Shown: positions 1 through 11,819 of the stretch, piece after piece
Position numbering within the stretch: position 1 is the first letter of the stretch
Layout of the letters: the number at the start of each line of letters is the position of its first letter
From: Parasponia andersonii
Taxonomy: Eukaryota > Streptophyta > Magnoliopsida > Rosales > Cannabaceae
Length of the DNA: 64,000 bases
Direction: 5' to 3'
NCBI GenBank assembly: GCA_002914805.1
Contig: JXTB01000042.1
Span: forward strand, 1,345,083-1,409,082
Notes under the pieces: model-generated
Told to the model about the DNA's origin: nothing
What the model saw: the letters and a program-made list of their open reading frames with translations, nothing else
The model's database searches: none
Translations under genes and position numbers: made by a program

Positions 1-1169
1 GCATACTTAGAAACAGCGAGATATAGGTACAATTCTTCTCCCGGATTTGGCTTCGACAAGAGTGGAGGGGAACCCAAGTGTTTTTTCAATTCTTGGAACA
101 CCTGCTCGCATTTCTCCGTCCACTCGAACCTTTTTGATCCCTTCAATGCCTCAAAGAAAGGTTGGCATTTATCGGTTGATATGGATACAAACCGACTGAG
201 AGGAGCTACTCTTCCTGCTAGGCTTTGCATATCTTTGGGTTTACGAGGAGACTGCATATCAATCAACGCTTGTATCTTCTGAGGATTTGCTTCGATCCCT
301 CACTGGTTGACCATAAAACCCAGAAATTTTCCAGATCCCACCCCAAATGCACACTTCTGGGGATTTAGCTTCATCTGGTATCTCCGGAGGATTTTGAACA
401 TCTCATCAAGGTGTTTGATGTGATCTTCAGCTTTATCCGACTTGACCAGCATGTCATCGATGTATACCTCCATTGTCTTGCCAATTTGTTTTGCAAACAT
501 CATATTGACAAGATGTTGGTAGGTTGCTCCCGCATTGATAAGTCTGAAGGGCATCTTTTTATAGCAATATAACCCTCGATCAGTGATGAACGAAGTGTGT
601 TCTTCATCCAGCTCGTACATGGGGATTTGGTTGTATCCTGAATACACATCCATGAAACTTAAAAGTTCATGCCCCGACGTAGCATCTACAAGTTGATCAA
701 TTCTCGAAAGAGGGAAGCTGTCTTTAGGACATGCCTTGTTAAGATCGGTAAAGTCAATATAGGTTCTCCACTTCCCATTAGGTTTTTTCACCAAGACCGG
801 ATTTACAAGCCAGTCAGGGTAAAAAGATTCTCTTATGAACCCAATCTCGAGCAATTTCTCCACCTCTTCCTTTAGTGCGACGTAACGTTCTGGATTCATG
901 GCCCTTCTCTTTTGTCGCACAGGCCTTTTTGACGGATCTATGTTAAGATGGTGGGATATGATCCTTGAATCAATCCTACCATATCTGAATGCTGCCATGC
1001 AAAGGCATCCAAATTGGACCTCAGAAAAGCGATCAATGAAGCTCGCACAGGTTCACGAACCTCCGTTCCAATCTTCAAAGTCCTGGAAGACAGATCGAAT
1101 GATATATTTTCCAGGTCTTCCACGGGTCCAGTTCTGACTTCGTCGATTTCTCGAGGATCGAAGTCTTCA

Positions 1170-1405
1170 CTGGTCGTTTCGATTGACGCTTTTACTGACG
1201 ATTCGACCGACGTTTTGCTTGCTGCTTCAGCTGACGTTTTATCCACGGCCATGACTGACGCTTCATCCGCTACCACGATTGACGCTTCATCTGTGGCCAC
1301 GATTGACGCTTGATCCACTACCACGATTGACGCTTCATCTGCGGCCACGATTGACGCTTGATCCGCTGCCACGATTGACGCTTCATCTGCTGCTGCGACC
1401 GACAC
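1170..1405 (-). repeat. 24-bp in-frame minisatellite in the Ty3 coding region
   Basis: About nine tandem 24-bp units, each coding for eight residues of the form (E/Q/K)ASIVAAD, lie between the protease and reverse transcriptase regions. The five units nearest 1405 are nearly identical and alternate E and Q at the first position. Units towards 1170 are more diverged (KTSAEAAS, KTSVESSV). The spacing of exactly 24 bp keeps the frame. Confidence 0.85.
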
Positions 1406-3979
1406 TTCGATCGCTTCCTCTGGCAGGCGGACCATTATTGTGCAGGACGTCGCATCTTTTGCTGCGAGTTTCAGCGAGTTGTTATAGCAAGTCCTCGCAT
1501 CATACTGATTTCCTCGCACCTCGCCTACCCCATGTTGGGTCGGGAACTTCATCGTTAGATGATAGATCGAGGTGACAGCTCGAAGTTCCCTTAATGTTGG
1601 TCTTCCTAGCACAGCGTTAAAGGCAGATGGGCAATCTACTACCAAAAACTGGGTCATTATTGATGAAACCCTTGGGAAGGTCCCAATGCTGACCATTAGT
1701 TCAATCATGCCCATAGGCATCAGGCTGTCTCCAGTAAAACCATAGAGCGGAGTGGCGGCAGGCTTCAGGTCGCTCTCATTTAACCCCATCTTTTTGAAGG
1801 CATCGAAGTATAGGATGTCTACAGCACTTCCGTTGTCGACCAATACTCGCCACAACTGTGTGCTTCCACAGTTAATTTTTATGACCAGCGCGTCATTATG
1901 CGGATAATGGACTTCCCTTGCATCTTGCTCTGTGAAGGTAATATCCATTTCCGGTACTCGTTCAAGCTTGCGTGGTTGCTGATCAAGGTGCATGACGTTG
2001 GTTAACGGCTGCTGTCGAGCTTCTCGTGCGTATCTATCCTGTGCTCGCTTAGAATCTCCTCCAACATGCGGCCCTCCAAAAATAGTTCGCACCTCACGCT
2101 GAATTTCTGGAGGTCGCTGTTGGTCTTCTTCTCGCCTTTCATCGCTCTGCCTGGTATAATGCCGTAATCGTCCCTCTCTAATTAGCCTTTCGATTTCATC
2201 TTTTAGGGCAAAGTAGTTATTAGTGTCATGCCCAATATCATTGTGATATCGACAAAACTTGTTGGGGTCGCGCTTTGCCCTGTCCCACTTCATTGGTTCT
2301 AGTTGTCGGAATCGCTCCTTCTGATTTGTGACCGCATAGATATGATCTATGGACGCATTTAATTCAGTGTGGTTATTATACCTCATGGGAGCTTTTGAAG
2401 TCTCCTGCCTTTTAGGCCTAGGCTGATTCTCATTTGCCTGTTCATTATTCCTCTTGTTTTTCTTATTACCGCCATTGTCGGTGATGACCGCAACTTTTGC
2501 CGCATCTGTTTTTCCTCCTTTTTTAGTCTTTTGAAGATTCTCTCGTGAAGATTCTAACCTTAGATGTCGACCGACTCTCTGGTAGAAGTCTTCGAGAGTT
2601 CTACACTCTTGTTCAAGCAATTCTTCCCAGAGTTTTGTTTCTGGTCGCACCCCGGCCATCATAAGAGTAAGAACTCCTCCTTTAGGGGGGTTATTTACCT
2701 TCACTAGCTCTGAAGTGAATCGATTGAGATAAGACCGTAGAGTCTCCTCTGGACCTTGCCGGATTGCGGACAAACTGACAAGCGGAACAGTGAAATTCTT
2801 CGCGGCCGGAAATTGTCTCAAGAACGCCGTCTGTAGTTGTTGCCAGGACGAGATTGCACCGGATTTAAGTCCTCGAAACTACTTCTTTGCCACTCCTGAG
2901 AGTGTTACAGCGAAACATCTGCAGTGTGCATGATCACTAACCCGATGAAGTTCTATCAAGTTGCTGAAGTGATCCATATGGTCCTGTGGATCAGTCTTCC
3001 CATCAAAAGTGTTGATGGTGGGAAGTCTGAATCCGGTGGGAAGGGCTACAGCTCGAACTTCCTCGCTGAATGGCGACTGTCGATACCCATCAGCGAGCTC
3101 ATCATCCCAGCCAGCAATTGCATCTAATGCGATCCTTAAATTGTGAACATCGACGTTCAGAGGGAAAACATCATTCCTTGCTGGTGGTAAGAGCGACCTT
3201 TGTTCGTTATCCTGTTTCGCAGCAGGCTGGTCAGGTAGAGTCTTCTGCGACCTATGAGAGGAATTCAATGACTTAGTGCGACGAGACCAGCTGTGGTCGC
3301 TATGATGCGATACAGATCGATCATGACCACGTCGTTGCTCCAGATACTGTCTTAGGTCTGCAGGATCTTGTCTCGACTCCCTGCTGATTTTTCGAAGACA
3401 CTTCTCGATGGTCGTCCTTGCTCGCTGCTCAAGCGATCCTGGCTATTAGTGGATTTACGAGAGGGTTGTGTGCGACCACGGTTCGTACTTGAACTCTCCG
3501 TACGAGATTCTGGTGGCAAGTTTGCGACCTTGCCTTTCTCTTTGGAGTTGCGATCTTCATGACGCTCCTGCTGAGTTCTTGGCTGGTCGCGTCTTCTCGT
3601 CTCGAGAATCTGTATTCCTTTCTCAGGTAATTGAGCAGGACGTTCTTTGGGACGTTCATGTTGTGGTGGGGTCACCATCTGCCCTTCAGCAAGTCATCGC
3701 AGGGTGTCATTGATCTGGTTAGTAACTTGCTGAAGGTTTACGAGCGTTTCCTCCCTGCGATCCTGTCTCTGGGAGAGATTCTCCTGTCTCTAGGAAAGGT
3801 TCTCTGTTGCCGTCCTAGTAGGCTGATCCGGAGCAGGGGTTGCCTGTGTAGCAGCGGTACTTTGAGGTTGGTTTTGGCTAGTTCCGGTTACTCTTGTAGT
3901 ATTTCTAGTGTTTGCCATTATTAAAGAGGTGGAATTTGACAAATTTTTCTGCCGGAATAGCTCTCCTTCTAGTGCCAAT

Positions 3980-4721
3980 TGTTGATGGATGTTTTATCAA
4001 CAATAAATTTAGAAAAAATCGAGAGATGTGGCTTGTGCGAATTGAAGTAATAAATCAAAGCAAATAAGGAGAGAATGATTTATAGTGGTTCAGCCCCGAA
4101 AAAGATGAGCCTACGTCTACTGTTTTCTCACTATTTTATGGATAATAATGAACACTCAAGGTTACAATCTCGTCTGGAAATTGGAAAGACTGAAAAGCTA
4201 TTGAAAATACTAAAAACTTAGACTACTCAAAGCTTAGAATTCTCTAAACTTGAATACCCAAAACTTGGAACTACTCAAACTTGGAATTACTCAAACTTGG
4301 AATTATCCTTCGGAACATTTAGCCCCCTTTATATAGGCAAAGGTAACCTTATGTCCCTAGGATCCTTATGTCTCTAGGATCCTAATGTCCCTAGGATCCT
4401 AATTGTATAAACGGGTAACTATACAATTGGGTAACGTAAATTAAGTAACAATATAATTGGATAACTATTCAAAACGGATAACTAGTTGATCATAAATAGG
4501 AGACTTCAGTTTCCCTTTCCTTGTAGGTCTCTTTCATAGTATTTACTTATTTCCCTCTTCCTGTAGGTTTCCTGTTTGACAAGGCAAATTGCACGGAGAA
4601 GGTCGCACAAAACCTATAGAAGAGGTCGCATATAACCATCACGGAGGAGGTCGCATATAAACTTCACGGAAGAGGTCGCACATAACCCTTATGCGACCTT
4701 AGGATTTTAGACCGCACAACA
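3980..4721 (-). repeat. 5' LTR of the Ty3 Retand-like element
   Basis: 742-bp LTR. On the plus strand it opens with TGTTG and closes with CAACA, the inverted ends expected of an LTR. A primer-binding-like stretch (TTGGCACTAGAAGG on the minus strand) abuts its inner end at about 3965-3979, as in Tat-type elements; I did not assign the tRNA. The body carries repeated GAGGTCGCA words at about 4600-4690. The base run just outside (GAGCT, 4722-4726) is the candidate target duplication, but its partner is off-window. Confidence 0.75.
4328..4335 (-). promoter_or_regulatory. TATA box in the Ty3 LTR
   Basis: The minus strand reads TATATAAA followed by GGGGGC, in mid LTR, the usual place for the Pol II start of an LTR element. 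Confidence 0.5.
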
Positions 4722-5279
4722 GAGCTCAATCGCTTTTAATAGGAGGAGTAGGCAGAGGCGGCCCAGTGGGGGCGTATGCCGGGGCAGAGGCAATTTAATA
4801 TCACGTAAGTAAAGTAGGTATACATGCGGGGCTAAAATGTACTATTACAAGTTATTTCTTCGACACCCAATGCATTTAAGAGGTACTATTATTACGAATT
4901 ATTTAGTTGACCATATGGTTAATGTTATATCCAAGCCTCCCTCTAAAATATCTAACGAAGATCTTGTACTAAGTAAGTTCGATTGACATATAGTAGCCGG
5001 TCGTGGTTGATTTCTCTATTATATTTACAATTTTCGGTAAGACTTAGGAGGGTGCTCTGGATCTTTGCCAAAAATTTAAATATCTAGAAAAGTCTAGCTA
5101 TGTTCCAAAACTTCTAGTCTTATCTTTTTAACGAACCAATATATACATATAAATATATAGGGTGAAATATAAAAAATATGTTCTACAATTTAAAACTTTA
5201 AATTTGGACTCAGCAAAATAATACCTGAGACGAAGAATTTCTAAATATTAGTATTCTAAAAAGACTTTTTTGACTAAGA
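4722..5279. other. Non-coding stretch, no gene seen
   Basis: AT-rich flank of the Ty3 LTR. A short GC-rich patch at about 4741-4800 (GGCAGAGGCGGCCCAG) resembles ends of plant MITEs or hAT-type elements but is too short to classify. No supported open reading frame. Confidence 0.5.
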
Positions 5280-5615
5280 TTAAGCTTGAAATAGAGAGAA
5301 TTTATCACCGAACAAGTGATCTAATGACAACGTTGTTATCATGGGTACTGGAAGTCGTAGGTGTCATTCTCGCTAGTTATTCAAATAGAGTTCAAGTGAC
5401 TCACTCTACTATCTGATAGGAGTGACCCGCCTGTAAAGCCTAGGAAAATATTCTTGAACAGGATTAAATATGAAGACGAGGGTTGTGGGGAGATTCTCTA
5501 ATGGGGCTATTTATTATGGTTAGAATTTGTGGATCTAAATATCTATATATATTAAGGCTGAAATAGAGAGAAATTATCACCGAACAAATGATCTAGTGAT
5601 AATGTTGATATCCTG
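5280..5615 (+). repeat. Dispersed repeat, copies A and B
   Basis: Two partial copies of one unknown repeat, head to tail. Copy A (about 5280-5466) carries TTATCACCGAACAAGTGATC, then a GTGTCATT...GTTATTCAAA part. Copy B (about 5470-5615) carries the upstream half (GGGGAGATT...ATGGGGCTAT) and again TTATCACCGAACAAATGATC. The full order is seen in copy C at 6727-7045. No coding potential; family not recognised. Confidence 0.65.
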
Positions 5616-6726
5616 TTATTAGATTGAAGAGTGAAGGACATAATTAAGACTATTTTATGAATTTGGACTAAGAATAATAATAGCATTTTAACACAATTTT
5701 GATCAAATGTGACTTGGTTATAAATTTGATCTCATCTTTTTCTTTTATTACTGCTCCACATGTGTACGATGGGGAAGCCACTAATTTCAAATTATTGATT
5801 CACAAATTGGCTTCCTCAATTTTATTCATTGAGTTTGGACTACAAAAATAACCCTATGTGAATTATCTTCATAAAATTATCACTTTTAGAAATAATCATT
5901 TCAAAAATGATACATCATGTAATATCCTTATCAAAATACCAATTTCAGATTAATATTTACACAAATGCATTATTGTAATCATTCTCAAAATGACACTTTC
6001 GTGTCCTAATCACCAACGCCAGTTGGATGAGGCATGAGGACAGTTGAATGTCGAACAACAAGAGATCAGCTCGTTGATTACTCAGCTCAACACCTCTGCC
6101 TTCAATTTCTAAATATAGATGGATGTTTCTTTAAATCTGTCTACGTCTATGCCTACTCATAGCCTTATCTAGGGGACAAGTGCTTTAAACAACTTAACCT
6201 CTAGACGGTACAGTAGCGCTCTCTCACTCTTCCATTATCTCCGTCGTCTCTCTATTCTGAAATTCAATTTTGCAAATCACACACCATTTTCTATGTTTTT
6301 TTAATTTTGAGAATATTTTTATATTTTATCGGTTAAAATTATTCAAAAAGTTAACTCAATATATTAATTTTTAAAAATTTTTAATTTTAAAATATTATTT
6401 TATAGAGCTTAAATTTCAAATTTTAAATTAGAACACTCAAATCACAGGTATAAATATATATATATATATATTTTGCAGTTGTCACTGAATGTATATTCAT
6501 ATATTCGGAATTTGAAAGTGTCAGATAACGCAACTTGTATAAAATTGGACTTAATTTGGATAGATGGCAATTATGCGGTCTAATAATTAAGACAGTCGGT
6601 GGATAAAAGGGCCTCTCATCCCATGGGCGCTAGGCCCACATTTTTAAATATCTACAACCTTTACTTTCTTCTATTGTTTTTTTTTTCAATAATAAAAGAA
6701 ACAATGAATTAGGACTGCTTCTAGTT
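5616..6726. other. Non-coding stretch with a TA microsatellite
   Basis: AT-rich DNA with no supported gene. A (TA)n run lies at about 6454-6471. The segment at 6010-6110 has a short open stretch (EQQEISSLITQLN) that I cannot assign. Confidence 0.45.
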
Positions 6727-7045
6727 ATGGATACGGAGACAAGTGTTGCGGGGAGATTTTCTTATATTATATGGGGCTATTATTATGATTAGAATTTGTC
6801 CATCTATATATCTATATATCTTAAACATGAATTATAGAGAAATTATTACCGAACAAGTGCCTAGTGACAGCATTATTATTCTGAGTGTTGACAGCATTAT
6901 TATTCTGAGTGTTATTCTGAGTGTTGGAGACTGTGAGTGTCATTTTTGTTAGTTATTTGGATTAAGTTCAGATAACTCACTTTATCATCCGATAATGACG
7001 ACCCATTCTTAGGATTTTGGGAAACATTCTTTATCAGAATAGGTT
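6727..7045 (+). repeat. Dispersed repeat, copy C, with internal tandem duplication
   Basis: Most complete copy of the repeat also seen at 5280-5615. It runs from the GGGGAGATT block through ATTACCGAACAAGTG to the GTGTCATTTTTGTTAG block and a CATTCTTTATCAGAATAGG end. A 24-bp unit starting GACAGCATTATTATTCTGAG is exactly tandem at 6866-6889 and 6890-6913, followed by a 12-bp half copy. A 69-codon open frame here is fortuitous. Confidence 0.65.
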
Positions 7046-7595
7046 AGAATTTCTATGACCACACCTAAAAAGATTGTCACATTAGTTGCCCTTTCTTCCT
7101 CTTTTTTTATAAAATAAAAAAGGGCAGAGAAAAACATAAAAAAAAAAATATGATAATTTCTTTGCTCAATATTTTATTTTTAAAATTTTTAGAAAATAAC
7201 TTTCTTTTCTGTTTATTAGCTCTGAAAATATCTCATTAGTTACTTTAAAATTAACATCTGCATTGAATTCTTTTTCTTATCTTTACACTCATCGCTTTTC
7301 ATCGAAGTCTCGTGGAAGTACTGCAGGCAAACTTGGAAGACATTTGTAAATCATATAGCATTTAACGCTAGATTCTTTTATGTTGTCATTTGTATATATT
7401 ACTACTTTATATGTCGATATTTCTTGTACTTTGCTTTCTTTATATGTCGATACCTCTTCTATTTTGCTTTCTTCTTTTCAAAATCTGATTATCAGTAGTG
7501 ACCAATTTATATTTGTAACTTAGGTTGAATCATATGGTATATACCTTTATATCTTATGGTATTCTCTTGTGACTTTAAAACATCATTGTTGCAAT
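7046..7595. other. Non-coding stretch, no gene seen
   Basis: AT-rich DNA. A short imperfect duplication (TTTATATGTCGATA) lies near 7408-7452. No gene or element recognised. Confidence 0.45.
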
Positions 7596-7835
7596 CAGGG
7601 ATGGAGGGAGAAGGGTATGCCCCACTGGATTTTGAGAAAATATTTTTACATATATTTAAAAAATAAAAAATATTTGTACCTTTAGTAAAAATGGGGCCAA
7701 AATAGTTCTATGTCCCTACTCAAAATTAGTCTAAATTATACTAAAAGTCCTAAAATATATTTGTCTAATTTTATAGACTATGACTTATGGGCCTTAATGC
7801 CCCCACTGAGTTTGAAGGCTGGTTCTACCCTTGGA
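7596..7835. mobile_element. Possible hAT-type MITE
   Basis: About 240 bp bounded by CAGGGATGGAGGGAG on the left and GGCTGGTTCTACCCTTG on the right, a weak inverted pair like the CAGGG...CCCTG ends of many plant hAT-derived MITEs. TGCCCC and GCCCCCACTGAGTTT blocks sit just inside the two ends. No clear 8-bp target duplication, so the call is tentative. Confidence 0.4.
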
Positions 7836-8559
7836 GGCAGTACAAATCTAGAGATTGAATTTGGATTGGGAAAGGAAATTATCTAATTTCAACACAATCT
7901 GGATGTCTTATGTAATAGGAATTCAAGTGCTGCAAACAAAATTTAGTTTGATTAGCTTTATTTTAAAACATATGCTTCGGTTTGTTGACATCGATATCTT
8001 CAAAAAATTAGGAACGCTTGGTATAAGATTCAAAAACAATTCTAAAGATTTAGAAAATATTTTATACAAACAAATTATTAAGAAAAAATAATTTTTAGAT
8101 TTCAAAAATAGGATCTGAATCGAATATCAAACGTACAATTTCTGGAAATAATTTGGAAACAAATTATTAAGAAAAATTCGGTTTTGAGAAACAATGGGGA
8201 AGAGTTTATTATGTAACTTGAATATATTTCCTATAAGACATAAAGAGAAGATGGAAAAGGAGAAACAATTTTCTACGAAAGCGAGTTCAAAAATACTAAT
8301 TCTAAAAAGTATCCACAATTGATGCACACAAAGTCAAGACTAATAGACTATAATTTTAAAAGAGTTCTTAGCTATTCAAACTGAAATTCAAATGTGAGTT
8401 CAATACCAGTTTTTTTGTTAGATTCTTCACAAGAGAATATCGAGTAAGTATAATAGGAAATTATTTAACGAGTAAAGGAGTAAAAATTGAAGATTTGAGA
8501 TTAGCCTACCGCTACCATTATGTTGATATTAGGAATAGAAAAAAAGAAATATTTAAAAA
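7836..8559. other. Non-coding stretch, no gene seen
   Basis: AT-rich. Short open frames on both strands (7855-8091 plus, 7923-8327 minus) overlap each other and have low-complexity composition, so I do not call genes. Confidence 0.45.
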
Positions 8560-9210
8560 CTAACTATCACAATGCCTCATTAAAACTTATCTAGGCCAAA
8601 CTCAATGAGATAAAACCTAGGCAGGAAAAAGAGTACATTAGATAAAATGATAGTTAGGCAAAGAGTACATGTCTTTAAAGATAAAATTTGTAACAAATAG
8701 GAGCAAAATGCCACCAAGTATCTTCAGTTGCCCGAGACCCTTATGACGCAAGCTAATCAGCCGCACTATTACCTTCTCTAAAGATATGAGAAATCTCCAT
8801 ATTCATTAACGAATCCTGTATAAGTATCAACCCCAATAAGACCTTAATTTCCAAGGGACAAAAATAAGGTGTCCTGTAACCAAAGAGGTCAAACTCAAAC
8901 AAATAAGGTCATGCCACTCAAAATTCCAAGTGAAATTTACACCACGGATGATAGCCCAAGCATAACTAATGAATAAAGGACAAGCATAACAGCCTTTAAC
9001 AAAACAACTGCTAGTCCAAAAAATATCATCACATCATGAAATGCTTGAACATTTCAGGGCGGCCTCGTCAATATTAAGTTTGATCCAACCCGGGGTGGGA
9101 TGAATCCGATGAACATGCACAATAATAGGAGCTCTCTCTGGTGCAAGAGAAATACCCAACTTTCTGGCAGCTACCAAATTGGATATTGCATTGTTGCTAC
9201 TCCCAATATC
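8560..9210 (-). mobile_element. LINE 3' remnant with RNase H domain, decayed
   Basis: The minus strand reads ...HPTPGWIKLNIDEAAL near 9060-9110, the opening of the RNase H-like (RVT_3) domain of plant non-LTR retrotransposons. Near 8725-8810 it reads ISHIFREGNSAAD followed by LAS, the conserved domain end. Between these the frame is broken by stops and shifts. The sequence ends with a LINE-like 3' trailer at 8560-8700. The endonuclease and most of the reverse transcriptase are absent, so this is a 5'-truncated or cut copy. It abuts the MULE arm at 9221, and the MULE may have landed in it. Confidence 0.7.
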
Positions 9211-9220
9211 AAACTGATTT

Positions 9221-9881
9221 TCTAGATATTTGTAAGTTTGACATGTTTATACATAAATACTTAGTTTATATTGTTAATCAACATCCTTTTACTGTTCATA
9301 CTCTAAAGGAAAAGGAAGTGATTTTATATTGCAAGTAATTTCAATCATTTTCAATTACGTGTTTAATAAATTGGGGAAAAAACCCCTAATATATTATATA
9401 TACTTTACTTTTAAAGTATGAAACTTTTCAAATCTTATAGGTACTTGTAAATATTAATTTATTTTAATTTTGTCAACTTAATTGGTTATATTGCCTCAGC
9501 ATTGTCTTACAATAAATTATTACTTCTAGATTATAATCTGCACATGTATATCACTTCAAAAATTATTTGGAATTACCTATTTATTCATGTTCTTTGTTTC
9601 GTTTTTCAATCGTGTTTATTATATTACAGATATAATTTTTATTAATGGATTGTAGTAATAATCCAGTAGAGTATCAATCATGTCGAAAGCTAGAGTTTCA
9701 AACTGAATGTATTAATTTGCTTTTAGAAAATGAGGATGAAAAAGATGAAGGGAATACGGAAGCGAAAAAAAGAATAGAAATAGTTCATTCTAAAATTTCT
9801 GAAGAAGTGATACCAAAAGTTGGTATGGAGTTTGAAACCAAAGAATAAGCTTATGAATTCTATAATGCCTATGCTTATAAG
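9221..9881 (+). repeat. Left inverted arm of the MULE, with 5' end of the transposase gene
   Basis: 661-bp inverted copy of 17896-18548, roughly 93% alike by eye. It starts TCTAGATATTTGTAAG and ends in CTTATAAG. It includes the 5' flank and first codons of the transposase from an ATG at 9645 (MDCSNNPVEYQSCRKLEFQ) to about residue 75, where similarity stops abruptly. One in-frame stop (TAA at about 9846) lies near its end. The 67-residue open frame is therefore not an independent gene. Confidence 0.75.
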
Positions 9882-10486
9882 GAATTTGCCCTAGTTATTG
9901 TTTTATTATTTTCTTGTAGGAATTTGCCAAGTTTGTTAGAAGAGGTTTACTTGGACAGACGATTAATACTCTGCTTTCAATTTAGGAGACTTTTTGCCGA
10001 CACTAGTCATGTTTGTAATCTGGACATTCAGTTGAATTTGTTTAGCTGATTAAGGCTTCCATAAATATGTACTTTTTTGTATTATCAATTCATTAGAAAT
10101 AAATATGAAATTATGGTTTTATTAAAGTTTATCATATTCTGGATTATCATTCATGTTAACCAAAGTTAAGCATAAATTAACTCAGGTAACAGAGGATACA
10201 AAGTTTAATAGAAAGAAAATATAAAACAATAAACAATTAGTCCAATTAGTTTTAGTTAGTTTATCAACACAAACTAAGTACCAATTAGTCCAGCATCTAA
10301 TAATTCTTTCCAATTAAAAAGACTAGAGCTAAACAACTAGTTGCTAGTTTCCATTAAATTCAAACATTTGACTTCTGGCATAGAGCGATTGAGTCTGTAA
10401 GATCATAAACACAGACAAATTTAGTTAATTGTGTATGAGTTTAATTTTAGTAAGAGATATCAAATCAAATGCATAACCTGCTGTAG
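9882..10486. other. MULE interior, no gene seen
   Basis: AT-rich sequence between the left inverted arm and the last recognisable transposase exon. I see no coding similarity here; it may be the 3' non-coding part of the MULE. Confidence 0.4.
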
Positions 10487-11325
10487 TAGCTCCATCATGC
10501 TCGATATCTTACTTGAACCCATATATGCAGACTGGTTTTCATGTTGTATTAAAATATAGCATATTTATTATTCAATAGAAAAGCTAATATAGTAACTGAA
10601 AATACCAAAACACATTTAAAAAAGGAAAAAAGAAAAAGAATGAATGAAGTCATATGCCTACCTGGCCAAGATGAAATGATTGAGTGAGATATATTTGTGA
10701 GTTTGACGAAAGTTGTTGACTAAGAAAGGCTTCAACATTTGATTGTCCATCTTCATTATGATTATATGCACCCTAAACAATATAACAAATGAACCAATGT
10801 CATTAAAAAAAAAAAGAAAAAACTTAACCATGTAAAAATTATTGGAAAAATCAAATAAATATGTACCTGATTTGGAAATAGGTTCTCATGTACAATTTTT
10901 TTCTTTTTCTAGCATTCTCAAGAGCATTTTTGCCTGCTAGATGAACCACAAGGTCTTCCCTTTGTTTTTATTCCTTTAATGTTGTTTTCATCTTTACTAG
11001 GTAACCAACATAAGAACTAGAACTAGGATTTCCAATCTCTCTTCCTCTTAGATATGCACTAATGTCTTCCAAAATCTTTCTAAAACCACTCATTGTAATT
11101 TCATAAGTTTTCTCATTCATTGCTGCCTTTGCTATTATGCGAGTTTGAAATCTACACAAATCTTGGTAATAATTTGCCAAGTTGACTTTAGGGTCCTCAT
11201 TGAATACACTTCTATACCTATCAACCTCACTTTCAAACTTGGCATCCTTTGTCCATCTTTTTAAAATGTATTGTGTAGGAATTTTCAATATATTTTTTTC
11301 AGATAGGACTTTAAGAGCATGTGAA
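10487..11325 (-). pseudogene. MULE/FAR1 transposase, C-terminal part
   Basis: Reads leftwards from the copia insertion. It starts with the second half of a SWIM zinc finger (CSHALKVLSEKNI), then IPTQYILKRWTKDAKFESEV, the motif that follows SWIM in FAR1-related proteins, and a helical region to about 10968. A frameshifted basic tail (NALENARKRKK) follows near 10890-10930. Further short exons lie near 10675-10775 (NVEAFLSQQLSSNS...) and 10487-10540 (SSKISSMMELLQQV), each beside a plausible splice site. The first half of the SWIM finger lies beyond the copia at 16387-16510. Confidence 0.75.
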
Positions 11326-11330
11326 CATAA
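11326..11330. repeat. Target site duplication of the copia element, left
   Basis: CATAA, identical to 16382-16386 on the other side of the element. Confidence 0.9.
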
Positions 11331-11803
11331 TATTGAAAATAAACTTGTTTAAGCCTATAAGAAGTGTTTAAACCCATCAACATGAGGCCCAATAAGTTAG
11401 AGTTAGCCCAAGTGCAAAATTTATAAAAGAAAAAAGCCTAAGTCCAAATTAAAGAAGCTTTTCACCTAGAATCTTCTAGTGTTAGCTGGATATTAGCTCT
11501 TTATATGTGAATTATTTGATTACTTAGATTATTATTAGAACTGTGCAAAAGAAAATATGTGTGGCTTAAGGATTTTTGTAATTGTTTATTTATGTGGTTC
11601 TCATTGTTTCTCATGTAGTATAAATACCCCTCCCTATTTGAGTTCTAAACATCAAGTAAGAAGCAAAGCTTCTAAGAGTGAAGAAAAGAGAAAAAGAAGC
11701 ATAGCTTCTATTGAGTGAGTGAGTGAGCTTGAAGAGTGAAGTTGAGAATTTTCTTCTGTAAAAATATTTGAGTGAATAATAAAGTTTGTTTTACTTTCCA
11801 ACA
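11331..11803 (+). repeat. 5' LTR of the copia element
   Basis: 473 bp, same length as 15909-16381 and about 94-95% identical. It ends in CCAACA. A TATAAATA box lies at 11619-11626, and a (GTGA)n run before GCTTGAAGAGTGAAG is shared by both LTRs. Confidence 0.92.
11619..11626 (+). promoter_or_regulatory. TATA box in the copia 5' LTR
   Basis: TATAAATA followed by CCCC. The same box is in the 3' LTR at 16197-16204. It would drive transcription of the element. Confidence 0.55.
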
Positions 11804-11807
11804 AAGT

Positions 11808-11819
11808 AGTATCAGAGCA
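11808..11819 (+). other. Primer binding site of the copia element
   Basis: TAGTATCAGAGC, four bases after the 5' LTR, a close match to the complement of the initiator methionine tRNA 3' end used by most plant copia elements. Confidence 0.8.

Larger units (their letters stand above)
1..4721 (-). mobile_element. Ty3/gypsy retrotransposon, Tat/Retand-like, 5' part, broken
   Basis: Fossil LTR element read on the minus strand and cut by the window start. From its 5' end it shows an LTR (3980-4721), a gag region (about 2880-3920, Retand-type gag with a DGKTDPQDHM motif), a gag/protease region (about 1000-2820, with CRYHNDIGHDT and the aspartic protease motif VDNGSAVDILY), a reverse transcriptase (about 300-1000, with YIDDMLVKS) and the start of RNase H (1-300). 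RT and gag resemble the non-chromovirus Tat/Retand lineage. The coding region is split into several frames, so the element looks broken in at least a few places. The 3' LTR is outside the window, so age cannot be estimated. Confidence 0.9.

Noticed and set aside
1170-1405. Regular repeats that might look like a CRISPR array
   Set aside because: Units are contiguous 24-bp coding repeats without spacers, in a plant retroelement.
1014-1575. Plus-strand open frames over the Ty3 element
   Set aside because: They lie opposite the gag-protease frame and are created by its 24-bp repeats.
9645-9848. 67-residue open frame as a small gene
   Set aside because: It is the copied start of the MULE transposase in the left inverted arm and ends at a stop within the homologous stretch.
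11808-11819. ATCAGAGC words as part of tRNA genes (also at 45301)
   Set aside because: They are primer binding sites next to LTRs; no cloverleaf can be drawn around them.
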